DNA of 5,858 bases from Chloroflexota bacterium (GTDB lineage Bacteria; Chloroflexota; Dehalococcoidia; GIF9; AB-539-J10), in NCBI GenBank assembly GCA_015222295.1, contig JADFUZ010000084.1, positions 1 through 5,858 of the forward strand. The letters run 5' to 3'. Under the pieces are notes generated by a model. The model did not search any database and had not been told where the DNA came from. It saw only the letters and a program-made list of their open reading frames with translations. Positions 1 through 5,818 of the stretch are shown here, piece after piece. A program made the position numbers and the translations under genes. The first letter of the stretch is position 1. The number at the start of each line of letters is the position of its first letter.

Positions 1-58
1 CAGCAGCGAAGATTTTGATACTGTGAATATGCTCGTCAAAGATGGAGGCTCAGGAATA
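1..58. other. Leader of the macAB-type operon; possible end of an upstream gene
   Basis: This short stretch precedes the first operon. Two of the three forward frames close here (stops at 16-18 and 24-26), so the tail of an upstream gene could end in either, but too little is present to identify one. The third frame is open and continuous with the adaptor gene and contains a GTG at 23 and an ATG at 29. I do not use these as starts, because the ATG at 59 gives a proper lipoprotein signal peptide. No promoter can be assigned because the window begins here. Confidence 0.4.
44..48 (+). promoter_or_regulatory. Ribosome binding site (GGAGG) for the adaptor gene
   Basis: GGAGG lies 10 nt before the ATG at 59, and a weaker AGGA sits at 52-55. 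Together they favour the ATG at 59 over the upstream GTG at 23, which has no purine-rich site before it. The choice matters because only the start at 59 puts the signal peptide at the N-terminus. Confidence 0.6.
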
Positions 59-1282
59 ATGAAAAGATGCGTAGCACTGGCAATGATGGTTTGTCTGGCT
101 GGCACAGTCCTCGGTGGCTGTGCGGGACGGGAGGATATCGCTCAGGAGACCACTGAAGTCGCGCGGGGCGACCTGGAAATAATCGTCTCCGTCAATGGCA
201 ACCTCGAGATGCCACACAAGATGGACTTGTCCTTTGGCACTGTCGGCACGGTCGTGGAGGTGCTGGTGGAGGAGGGGGATAGCGTGAGGGACGGACAGAC
301 TCTGGCGCGGCTGGATGCTCGATCGCTGGAGCTGGCTGTAGAGATGGCGCTGGCCAGATGCGAGGCGGCGCAGGCTGAATATGAGATGGCGGATGAAAGG
401 CTAATGAACACCATTTATCCTCACTACTACGATACCTACGTTTATGACCTGCCGGGGACATGGATGGCTCTGAAGGACGCTCAGGGTGACCTGGATGAAG
501 CGCGGAAGCTTCTGGAAGAGGGGAAGAACACGGAGGCCCACACTATGCTGGACCTGGTTGAAGCGGACTTGACCAAGGCCAAAGAAAAGTCCAAGACCCG
601 ACCATGGGAGCTACCGCTTTCGGTCAAGCTGGCGGAGCTGCAGACAGACCAGGCAAAGGCGTCACTGGACCTGGCCAAGCTGGAGCTGGCCAGTGCCAGT
701 CTGGAACTGGAGAAGGCCACGATCGTGGCCACTTTCGATGGTATAGTGGCTGAGGTCATGATAAAGGAGGGGGAGGAACTCTCGGCCATGGCTGCCGGCC
801 CGGCAATCCGCTTGATCGACCCCGGCCGGATAGAAATGGAGGGCGTTATCGATGAGATAGACGTTGCACACGTGGAACTGGGACAGGAGGCGAATATCAG
901 CCTGGACGCCCTACCCGACAGGGAAATAGAGGGCCAGGTAACCTTCATCTCCCAGGCAGGAACGGTTCAGGCAGGGGTGGTGTCCTACAGGACCACCATA
1001 GCGTTGAGGGAGACCGACGGGAAGCTCCGGGACGGCATGAGCGCGACGGCTGACATCGTAATTGACCGCCGCGAGGATGTGCTGTTGATTCCGAATCGAG
1101 CTATCCGGGGCAGTTGGGACAGCCCGATCGTGGAGGTGGTGGTGGATGGGGAAGTCGAGCGAAGGCAGATTACGCTGGGCTTGAGCGACGGCATAGACAC
1201 CGAGGTCTTGTCGGGTCTGGAAGAGGGAGAAATGGTGGTATTCCCTGAGTCGCAGTTGCCGTTCAGGATGTTTGGCGGTTGA
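59..1282 (+). CDS. MacA/HlyD-family periplasmic adaptor lipoprotein of an ABC efflux system
   Basis: The 407-residue product is the membrane-fusion (adaptor) subunit of a MacAB-type transporter, expected to sit outside the cytoplasmic membrane and couple to the permease encoded two genes downstream. The ATG at 59 gives a basic start (MKR), a hydrophobic stretch and a lipobox LGGC with the lipidated Cys at residue 21. Then come a first half biotinyl-lipoyl motif (about 52-85), a long Glu/Ala/Leu-rich coiled-coil hairpin (about 86-220), the second lipoyl half (about 221-242, ATFDGIVAEV), a beta-barrel domain (about 255-335, ending in the family-typical RDGMSATADIVID) and a membrane-proximal domain (340-400, VLLIPNRAIR). 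An unusual aromatic patch (Tyr120, 123, 124, 127, 129 and Trp135) interrupts the hairpin. The stop is 3 nt before the ATPase start. Substrate cannot be told: MacAB relatives export macrolides, peptides or lipoproteins. Family assignment is firm; the specific gene name is not. Confidence 0.9.
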   Translation: MKRCVALAMMVCLAGTVLGGCAGREDIAQETTEVARGDLEIIVSVNGNLEMPHKMDLSFGTVGTVVEVLVEEGDSVRDGQTLARLDARSLELAVEMALARCEAAQAEYEMADERLMNTIYPHYYDTYVYDLPGTWMALKDAQGDLDEARKLLEEGKNTEAHTMLDLVEADLTKAKEKSKTRPWELPLSVKLAELQTDQAKASLDLAKLELASASLELEKATIVATFDGIVAEVMIKEGEELSAMAAGPAIRLIDPGRIEMEGVIDEIDVAHVELGQEANISLDALPDREIEGQVTFISQAGTVQAGVVSYRTTIALRETDGKLRDGMSATADIVIDRREDVLLIPNRAIRGSWDSPIVEVVVDGEVERRQITLGLSDGIDTEVLSGLEEGEMVVFPESQLPFRMFGG

Positions 1283-1285
1283 TAT

Positions 1286-1948
1286 ATGGTCGAACTTGAG
1301 AACGTAACGAAAGTGTATAGAGCCGGTCGGACGGAGGTACCTGCACTCCGAGGCATAAGCTGCTGCATCTATGATGGGGAGATGGTATCCATCACGGGGC
1401 CGTCTGGCTCGGGCAAGTCCACGTTGATGAACATAATGGGGTGCCTGGACAAGCCCAGTTCGGGGGAATACCGACTGGACGATGTCGAAGTCAAGAGCCT
1501 GAGTGACAATCAACTGGCGGAGATAAGAAACAGAAAGGTGGGATTTGTGTTCCAGAGCTATAACCTGTTGTCAAGGACAACGGCTCTGGCCAATGTGGAG
1601 TTGCCCCTTATCTATTGTGGTGCTAGAAACCGCAGGCAGCGAGCTTTGCAAGCGCTCGAATCCGTGGGGTTGAGTCACCGGGCGAAGCATAAGCCAAGTG
1701 AGCTCGCTGGTGGTGAGCAGCAACGGGTGGCTATCGCCAGGGCGCTGATAAACAATCCCTCTCTCATCCTGGCGGACGAGCCTACCGGCAATCTGGACAC
1801 CCAGACAAGCAAAGAAATCATGTCGCTTTTCTGCCAGCTGAACCGGCAGGGAATGACCGTTGTGCTGGTCACGCACGAGCCGGATATCGCTGCTTATACG
1901 CAACGCACTATCAGAATTCGTGATGGGCGGATCGAGGTACCGGCATGA
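1286..1948 (+). CDS. MacB/LolD-type ABC transporter ATP-binding protein
   Basis: This 220-residue cytoplasmic ATPase powers the adjacent permease. Visible motifs are the A-loop Tyr11 (KVYRAG), Walker A GPSGSGKST at 38-46, Q-loop Gln90 (FVFQSYNLL), Walker B ILADEP at 161-166 with Asp164 and catalytic Glu165, D-loop GNLD at 168-171 and H-loop His197 (VTHEPD). Length and the phrase VGFVFQSYNLL are typical of the MacB/LolD/FtsE branch. The signature motif reads LAGGE (140-144) instead of the usual LSGGE/LSGGQ: the Ser that contacts the nucleotide gamma phosphate is Ala, encoded by GCT at 1706-1708. It starts 3 nt after the adaptor stop with no strong ribosome binding site, so translation is probably coupled. 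Its TGA overlaps the ATG of the permease. In E. coli MacB, ATPase and permease are one polypeptide; here they are separate, as is common outside Proteobacteria. Confidence 0.93.
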   Translation: MVELENVTKVYRAGRTEVPALRGISCCIYDGEMVSITGPSGSGKSTLMNIMGCLDKPSSGEYRLDDVEVKSLSDNQLAEIRNRKVGFVFQSYNLLSRTTALANVELPLIYCGARNRRQRALQALESVGLSHRAKHKPSELAGGEQQRVAIARALINNPSLILADEPTGNLDTQTSKEIMSLFCQLNRQGMTVVLVTHEPDIAAYTQRTIRIRDGRIEVPA

Positions 1949-3192
1949 AGCTGTTGGATTGCCTGGCTACGGCCATACGTGCTCTGTTTGGTAACAAGCT
2001 GAGGTCGGTCTTGACCATGCTGGGCATTTTGATCGGTGTGGCTGCGGTCATCTCTGTGGTGTCTCTGGGAAGGGTGCAGGAGGCTGAGACGCAGGAGGTC
2101 TTCGCGTCGCTGGGGGCGAATCTGATATACGTTATGCCCGGCGCCTCTGTGGGAGGGGGTCCGATGAGAGGGGCGGTGGGCAGCGCGGCAACGCTGACCC
2201 TGGAAGATGCCGAGGAAATCGAACGCAGCGCACCTTCCGTGGCTGCGGTCGCGCCGGTGGTGCAGACTATGGGTCAAGTTGTAGCTGGTAGAGAGAACGC
2301 CGGCGCTATGGTTGCGGGCGTGACCCCGGTGTACCAGTGGGTTAACAACCTCAGCATGGCCCAGGGCCACTTCATCAGCGAGTATGATTACAAGGCGAAG
2401 TCAAGGGTGGTTGTCCTGGGGAGTGCTCTGGCGGAGACCCTTTTTGGGCAGTTGGAGCCCACAGGCCAGGACGTGAGGATTGACGGGCGGAAGTTCAGAG
2501 TCATCGGCGTGCTGGAAAGCAAGGGGAGCGGGTTTGGAACGGAGGACCTCGCTGCGTATGCTCCGTTGTCCACCGTTCATGCCACGTTGGTAGCCGAGCA
2601 GGTGGGCAGCCAGGGACATAGCCTTCAGGCTATCAGCATCCAAGCTGTGAGCAAAGAGAAGATACAGTCTGCTGAGTATGAGATTACTAACATCTTGCGG
2701 CAGCGCCATCGTATTAAGGAAGGCGATGAAGACGACTTCTCAGTCATCAACATGGAATCGATTTCCGGCGCAATGGGAGAAATGCTGGGCGTGTTTCAGA
2801 TAATCCTTGGCGCAATAGCCGGGATTTCTCTGCTTGTGGGTGGCATTGGAATCATGAATATCATGCTGGTTTCGGTAACCGAGCGCATCAGGGAGATTGG
2901 TTTGCGCAAGGCGGTAGGAGCCAAGTCTCGAGATGTTCTGGTTCAGTTTCTTACTGAGGCCGCTATTCTCAGCTTATGTGGTGGCGTTGTGGGATTGATC
3001 CTGGGGTGGGTTGCGGTCAGAGTAATCGCTGTCATTGCGGCGGAGGCAGGTTTCCCGTTCACCGCGATGATTCCCGTTGACGTTATCGTCCTGGCGCTGG
3101 GGGTATCGATTTTCATCGGGATTGCTTCAGGCATGTACCCTGCAATCAGGGCGGCACGCCTTGATCCTATCGAGTCGCTGCGGCACGAGTAG
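1945..3192 (+). CDS. MacB/FtsX-family ABC transporter permease
   Basis: The 415-residue integral membrane subunit of the MacAB-type exporter. The layout is the standard MacB one: a short cytoplasmic N-terminal helix (IRALFGNKLRSVLTMLGI), transmembrane helix 1 (about 21-42), a large extracytoplasmic MacB_PCD domain (about 43-280), then three more membrane helices (about 283-310, 334-366 and 378-400) forming the FtsX domain. The cytoplasmic coupling segment TERIREIGLRKAVGAKSRD (312-330), which contacts the ATPase, and the C-terminal SGMYPAIRAARLDPIESLR are near-consensus for the family. The length is normal, with no frameshift or missing segment. The start ATG overlaps the ATPase stop (ATGA, 1945-1948), and a GAGGT at 1934-1938 lies 6 nt upstream. 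These helices move mechanically rather than forming a channel in known MacB proteins. The cargo is unknown. Confidence 0.93.
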   Translation: MKLLDCLATAIRALFGNKLRSVLTMLGILIGVAAVISVVSLGRVQEAETQEVFASLGANLIYVMPGASVGGGPMRGAVGSAATLTLEDAEEIERSAPSVAAVAPVVQTMGQVVAGRENAGAMVAGVTPVYQWVNNLSMAQGHFISEYDYKAKSRVVVLGSALAETLFGQLEPTGQDVRIDGRKFRVIGVLESKGSGFGTEDLAAYAPLSTVHATLVAEQVGSQGHSLQAISIQAVSKEKIQSAEYEITNILRQRHRIKEGDEDDFSVINMESISGAMGEMLGVFQIILGAIAGISLLVGGIGIMNIMLVSVTERIREIGLRKAVGAKSRDVLVQFLTEAAILSLCGGVVGLILGWVAVRVIAVIAAEAGFPFTAMIPVDVIVLALGVSIFIGIASGMYPAIRAARLDPIESLRHE

Positions 3193-3196
3193 GAGG

Positions 3197-3763
3197 CTAC
3201 TTGCCCTGGATCAAGGACATGAATTCCGAGCGGGTAGCAGGTTTGCTGCGGAAAGTGCCCCTCATCGCTGAGGTTACCACATTGGCTCCCGGTTTCTTGA
3301 TTCCGCGCATAATCATGCACAGGTGTTCCGCTTGTACGACGACGGCCACGCCGTCCGGCTGAAGAACCTCAAAGATGGCGTCGGCGATTTGTCGGGTCAT
3401 CCTTTCCTGTAGTTGAGGACGCCGGGCAAATATCTCCACGACCCTGGCCAGCTTGCTTATCCCCACTACCCGGCCACTTGGGCTCGGTACATAGCCCACG
3501 TGGGCCACTCCGTAGAAAGGCAGGAGATGGTGCTCACACATAGAATAGAAGGGGATGTCCTTCAGAATCACCATCTCCTGGTGCCCTTCGTCAAAGCTGA
3601 CCGACAGCTCAGTCCTGGGGTCAACATCCAGGCCAGAGAAAAGCTCGGCGTACATCTCGGCAACCCGCTCTGGAGTACCCATCAAGTTCTCTCTGAGAGG
3701 GTCCTCGCCGATAGCCTCAATGATGGAAGTCACTGCCAATTTGATTTGGTTTTGATTGACCAT
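3197..3763 (-). CDS. folE: GTP cyclohydrolase I (FolE)
   Basis: This 188-residue cytoplasmic enzyme converts GTP to 7,8-dihydroneopterin triphosphate and formate, the entry to tetrahydrofolate synthesis and, in many bacteria, to queuosine and related deazapurines. The zinc ligands of the family are all present: Cys76 and His79 in SMCEHHLLPFYG and Cys149 in QAEHLCMIMRGIKKPGA. The neighbouring His78 and His147 match the catalytic His residues of the E. coli enzyme. RPQLQERMTRQIADAI (115-130) and the late TSAMRGTF (164-171) are also family signatures. Length matches typical bacterial FolE. The start ATG has a clear AAGGAG 5 nt upstream. It is the last gene of the minus-strand set, 54 nt after the chimera's stop, and its own stop lies 4 nt from the stop of the convergent permease gene. 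Nothing in it looks damaged. Confidence 0.97.
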   Translation of the reverse strand: MVNQNQIKLAVTSIIEAIGEDPLRENLMGTPERVAEMYAELFSGLDVDPRTELSVSFDEGHQEMVILKDIPFYSMCEHHLLPFYGVAHVGYVPSPSGRVVGISKLARVVEIFARRPQLQERMTRQIADAIFEVLQPDGVAVVVQAEHLCMIMRGIKKPGANVVTSAMRGTFRSKPATRSEFMSLIQGK

Positions 3764-3768
3764 TTGAA

Positions 3769-3774
3769 CTCCTT
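3769..3774 (-). promoter_or_regulatory. Ribosome binding site (AAGGAG) of folE
   Basis: On the minus strand AAGGAG ends 5 nt before the folE ATG at 3763. It is the strongest Shine-Dalgarno match in this operon and fixes the folE start. It also shows that folE can be translated independently of the broken gene upstream. Confidence 0.75.
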
Positions 3775-3817
3775 ACTCAACAATGTCAATGCAGGGATTG
3801 AAACGACCTACAGCATC

Positions 3818-3985
3818 TCAGCCCCAACCCAGGGCCTTCTCAATGACAGCCAAATCCGCCGGAAGCTCTGTCGGGGGCTGCGCGTATCTGGCGGGTATCC
3901 CCGGGTCCTTCAGTCCCGTCCCCGTAAGAACGCAGACTACTTTCTTGCCAGAAAGCTTGCGTTCCTGTGACAGCTTGACAAGTCC
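3818..3985 (-). pseudogene. thrC: Remnant of thrC (threonine synthase C-terminus) within the chimera
   Basis: This is the 3' end of a threonine synthase gene, read in frame from the homoserine dehydrogenase part. The best evidence is VVCVLTGTGLKDP, matching the (V)LTGxGLKDP motif near the end of threonine synthases, preceded by a GLVKLSQE segment like the helix before it in that family. Only about 55 residues remain of a protein that is usually 350 or more, so the gene is decapitated. The exact boundary is uncertain by several codons around 3980-3995. Confidence 0.72.
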
Positions 3986-4411
3986 GGGAGATATGAGGGG
4001 GATGCCGCTGCCCACGGTTGCCTCATAGCGGAGGTCGACGTTGTGTTCTTGGGCCAGAGATAGCAGTCTGTAGCCGTACTTGGCTATTACTTCTTTGTTC
4101 GCGGTGACAACATGCTTCCCGCGCGTGATAGCCTGTTTGATGTACTCCAGCGCGGGACTTTCGCCTCCGATGAGCTCGATCACTATGTCTACGTCAGGGC
4201 TATCGACGACTTCTTCAACCTGGCTGGTCAGTACGCCGTGCTCGAGGTGTACGGCGCGTTGCCTGCTTGTGTCGCGCACCAGCACCTTCCTCAGAATCAG
4301 GGAAGCTCCTACTTGCTCGGCCAGTTTGTCTGCCTTGTTCAACAGGACATCAGCGACGGCGCTTCCCACAGTGCCCAGGCCCAGCAGGCCGATGCCGACG
4401 TCTTGCTTCAT
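3818..4411 (-). CDS. hom: Chimeric ORF: homoserine dehydrogenase N-terminal half fused to threonine synthase tail; probably non-functional
   Basis: The 197-residue frame joins two consecutive enzymes of threonine biosynthesis. Residues 1-142 are the NAD(P)-binding half of homoserine dehydrogenase: dinucleotide-binding GLGTVG at 11-16, DIVIELIGG at 75-83, VVTANKEVIAKYG at 101-113 and YEATVGSGIPLI at 129-140. Normal homoserine dehydrogenases run to about 400 residues or more, so the substrate-binding domain with the catalytic Asp/Lys pair is absent. From about residue 143 the text changes to the end of threonine synthase: GLVKLSQE and then VVCVLTGTGLKDP (158-170), with a stop where threonine synthase normally ends. 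The PLP-binding lysine domain is missing. The frame is uninterrupted, which points to a recent in-frame deletion or to an assembly join. It starts 4 nt after the foldase stop, with only a weak GAAGGG 11 nt upstream. Neither reaction should be catalysed; residual dinucleotide binding is conceivable. The genome may carry intact copies elsewhere. Confidence 0.8.
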   Translation of the reverse strand: MKQDVGIGLLGLGTVGSAVADVLLNKADKLAEQVGASLILRKVLVRDTSRQRAVHLEHGVLTSQVEEVVDSPDVDIVIELIGGESPALEYIKQAITRGKHVVTANKEVIAKYGYRLLSLAQEHNVDLRYEATVGSGIPLISPGLVKLSQERKLSGKKVVCVLTGTGLKDPGIPARYAQPPTELPADLAVIEKALGWG

Positions 4412-4415
4412 GATG

Positions 4416-5642
4416 CTATTTGCCCTTCACAGCTCTGTCCACAGCCCAGCTTTTCTTCGCTGCATCAAGGAAAATCTCGATGGTGCTATTCTCCGTCTGC
4501 TCCCTGCCCCAGTCGTCGAAGGCCTTCATCGTTAGCCGGTCTTTGACATCCTGGCTGAGTTCGTGGTCCCCTTTTTCCAACACGTTGACTATCCAATAGC
4601 CGCCTTTGGTCTGAGCCGTCTCATCTTTGACAGGCGCGCTGACAATGTTGGGCTCGAGACTGAAGGCCACCTGGTCGAAAGCTTCGCTATTCACGTTCCC
4701 TTTCTCGATCCAGTCCAGCTCGCCGCCGTCCTCTGAGCTGAGGTGTTGAGAGTGTGCTTCGGCAAGCTCGGCGAAATTCTCACCTGTCAGTTGAGCCTTG
4801 ACTTGCTTGGCTTCTTCTTCACTACCAAGCAGCATTGCCCTGGCATGTATCATTTCTTCTTCATCATCCCTTTCGATAACCTCTATGAGCCAGTAGCCGA
4901 CGCTCTTCACCGCGGAGTCGTCGTAGAGAGACCGCACTCCGTCTGAACCAGGCTCGAAGACAGCATCCGCGATGAGGGGGTTGACTATGAGGTCTCGGGG
5001 CAGCCAGCCCGGCTCTACTTCGACCTCGGGGTTGCACAAGAACTCCTCTGCCAGTTCGATGAAATCCCAGCCACTACCAAGAGAAGCCTTCACAACATCC
5101 GCTGCGGCTTGACTCTCAACGAGCATCACCTGAATATTTGCCTGCTCCATGGTATCGGGCAGCAGGGAGGCGAAGTGCTCTTGAAGCCTTCCGTTCAACA
5201 AGTCGGTGGCCACCATGTCCCGGTACACCTCTTTGTTGGGCAAGTCGTTCTCCTCAATCTTCTCGCTTATCTCCTCGCTGGTAGTCTCGATTCCCAGGGT
5301 AGCAGCTCCCTGCCTGAGTACTTCGCCACGTACGATCCTGTTCGCAACCATGTCAGACATGAAGTAGAATTGCGATGGGTCCACACCCTTGCCGTAAACC
5401 TCGAGCGTCTTCACATAGTAGTCCATGTCAAACGAAGTGTCGTTCACGACAATCACGACCTCTCGGAGTGGCTTTATTCTGTCGTTGTAGTAGCCGTGGC
5501 TGACCCAGACGACTATTGCGGTCAGGAAGACAGCGAGGGCGGCCGTCATAATTCGACGTATCTTCTTCTGCCGTTCCCACCTTGAGAGCTGAGGCTTGGT
5601 AGGGGGTGGCTTGGGTTGGGCTGTTCTGTGTTTCTTGCTCAA
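4416..5642 (-). CDS. Membrane-anchored SurA/PrsA-like peptidyl-prolyl isomerase with tandem parvulin-like domains
   Basis: A 408-residue extracytoplasmic foldase or chaperone. The N-terminus is basic and Pro-rich (KKHRTAQPKPPPTKPQLSRWERQKKIRR) and precedes one transmembrane helix (about 32-48), so the bulk faces outward. A SurA_N-like helical region (about 65-165) is followed by two parvulin-like domains, about 167-258 and 264-357. The second is better preserved: DGGELDWIEKGNV (305-317), AFDQVAFSLEP (321-331), VSAPV (334-338). The final parvulin His (GYHI) is replaced by Trp in both repeats (GYWLIEV at 249-255, GYWIVNV at 348-354), and the first repeat also lacks the leading His, so isomerase activity is doubtful and chaperone function more likely. 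The start is TTG: an in-frame TAA at 5648-5646 excludes anything further upstream, and the next ATG (residue 32) would delete the conserved-looking basic tail. No strong ribosome binding site is seen. It is the first gene of the minus-strand set. Confidence 0.87.
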   Translation of the reverse strand: MSKKHRTAQPKPPPTKPQLSRWERQKKIRRIMTAALAVFLTAIVVWVSHGYYNDRIKPLREVVIVVNDTSFDMDYYVKTLEVYGKGVDPSQFYFMSDMVANRIVRGEVLRQGAATLGIETTSEEISEKIEENDLPNKEVYRDMVATDLLNGRLQEHFASLLPDTMEQANIQVMLVESQAAADVVKASLGSGWDFIELAEEFLCNPEVEVEPGWLPRDLIVNPLIADAVFEPGSDGVRSLYDDSAVKSVGYWLIEVIERDDEEEMIHARAMLLGSEEEAKQVKAQLTGENFAELAEAHSQHLSSEDGGELDWIEKGNVNSEAFDQVAFSLEPNIVSAPVKDETAQTKGGYWIVNVLEKGDHELSQDVKDRLTMKAFDDWGREQTENSTIEIFLDAAKKSWAVDRAVKGK

Positions 5643-5671
5643 AAGTTACCCGTAATTGAAGCTGATGACCG

Positions 5672-5700
5672 TTGCTGTGGCGGACTGGTTATGATAGCAT
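5672..5700 (+). promoter_or_regulatory. Possible promoter for the tRNA-Pro gene
   Basis: TTGCTG (5672-5677) and TAGCAT (5695-5700) are spaced by 17 nt and would start transcription about 13 nt before the mature tRNA. Both boxes are imperfect (3 of 6 and 4 of 6 matches). An overlapping TATGAT at 5690-5695 is a better -10 but has no -35 partner. The same AT-rich segment read on the other strand gives TATCAT, which could serve the divergent foldase operon. The spacer of 5643-5719 holds nothing else recognisable. Confidence 0.3.
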
Positions 5701-5719
5701 ACTGGAGGAGACAGGGCGA

Positions 5720-5793
5720 CGGGGTGTAGCGCAGTCTGGTAGCGCACCTGAATGGGGTTCAGGTGGTCGGAGGTTCGAATCCTCTCACCCCGA
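5720..5793 (+). tRNA. tRNA-Pro (anticodon GGG)
   Basis: A complete 74-nt cloverleaf can be folded by hand. The acceptor stem CGGGGTG (5720-5726) pairs fully with CACCCCG (5786-5792). The D stem is GCGC/GCGC (5729-5732 with 5742-5745), with GG in its loop. The anticodon stem is CCTGA/TCAGG (5747-5751 with 5759-5763), and the loop ATGGGGT has T33 and the anticodon GGG at 5754-5756. The T stem is GGAGG/CCTCT with loop TTCGAAT (5774-5780). The C1-G72 pair with discriminator A73 is typical of bacterial tRNA-Pro. It reads CCC and CCU codons. The 3' CCA is not encoded (CTC follows), so a CCA-adding enzyme is required. It is transcribed away from the foldase operon. Confidence 0.97.
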
Positions 5794-5818
5794 CTCCCGT
5801 CAATTCGTAACAATAGCT

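Noticed and set aside
12..30. GATACT as a possible -10 element before the adaptor gene
   Set aside because: Only 4 of 6 matches, and the -35 region lies at or beyond the window edge, so it cannot be assessed.
256..290. G-rich stretch that might form a G-quadruplex
   Set aside because: Runs are mostly of two G with irregular spacing and are explained by Val/Glu/Gly codons of the lipoyl motif.
765..790. Strong Shine-Dalgarno-like run (AAGGAGGGGGAGG) inside the adaptor gene, followed by an in-frame ATG at 788
   Set aside because: The spacing is too long, and the run simply encodes the lipoyl-domain residues IKEGEE. A protein starting at Met244 would lack the lipoyl domain.
481..1513. Long open frames on the minus strand opposite the adaptor gene (481-948 and 911-1513)
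   Set aside because: They are antisense shadows of a confident gene, with low-complexity Ser- or His-rich translations and no recognisable domain.
3784..3789. TTGACA on the minus strand upstream of folE, a consensus -35 box
   Set aside because: A -10 at normal spacing would fall on the folE ribosome binding site and start codon, and nothing there resembles TATAAT.
3791..3803. GGGATTGAAACGA, resembling the GATTGAAAC end of some CRISPR repeats
   Set aside because: It occurs once, in a 54-nt gap between two genes, with no repeated copies, spacers or cas genes.
4080..4546. Overlapping plus-strand open frames (4080-4535 and 4112-4546) opposite the hom part
   Set aside because: The opposite strand carries a recognisable homoserine dehydrogenase start. 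The plus-strand translations show no family motif.
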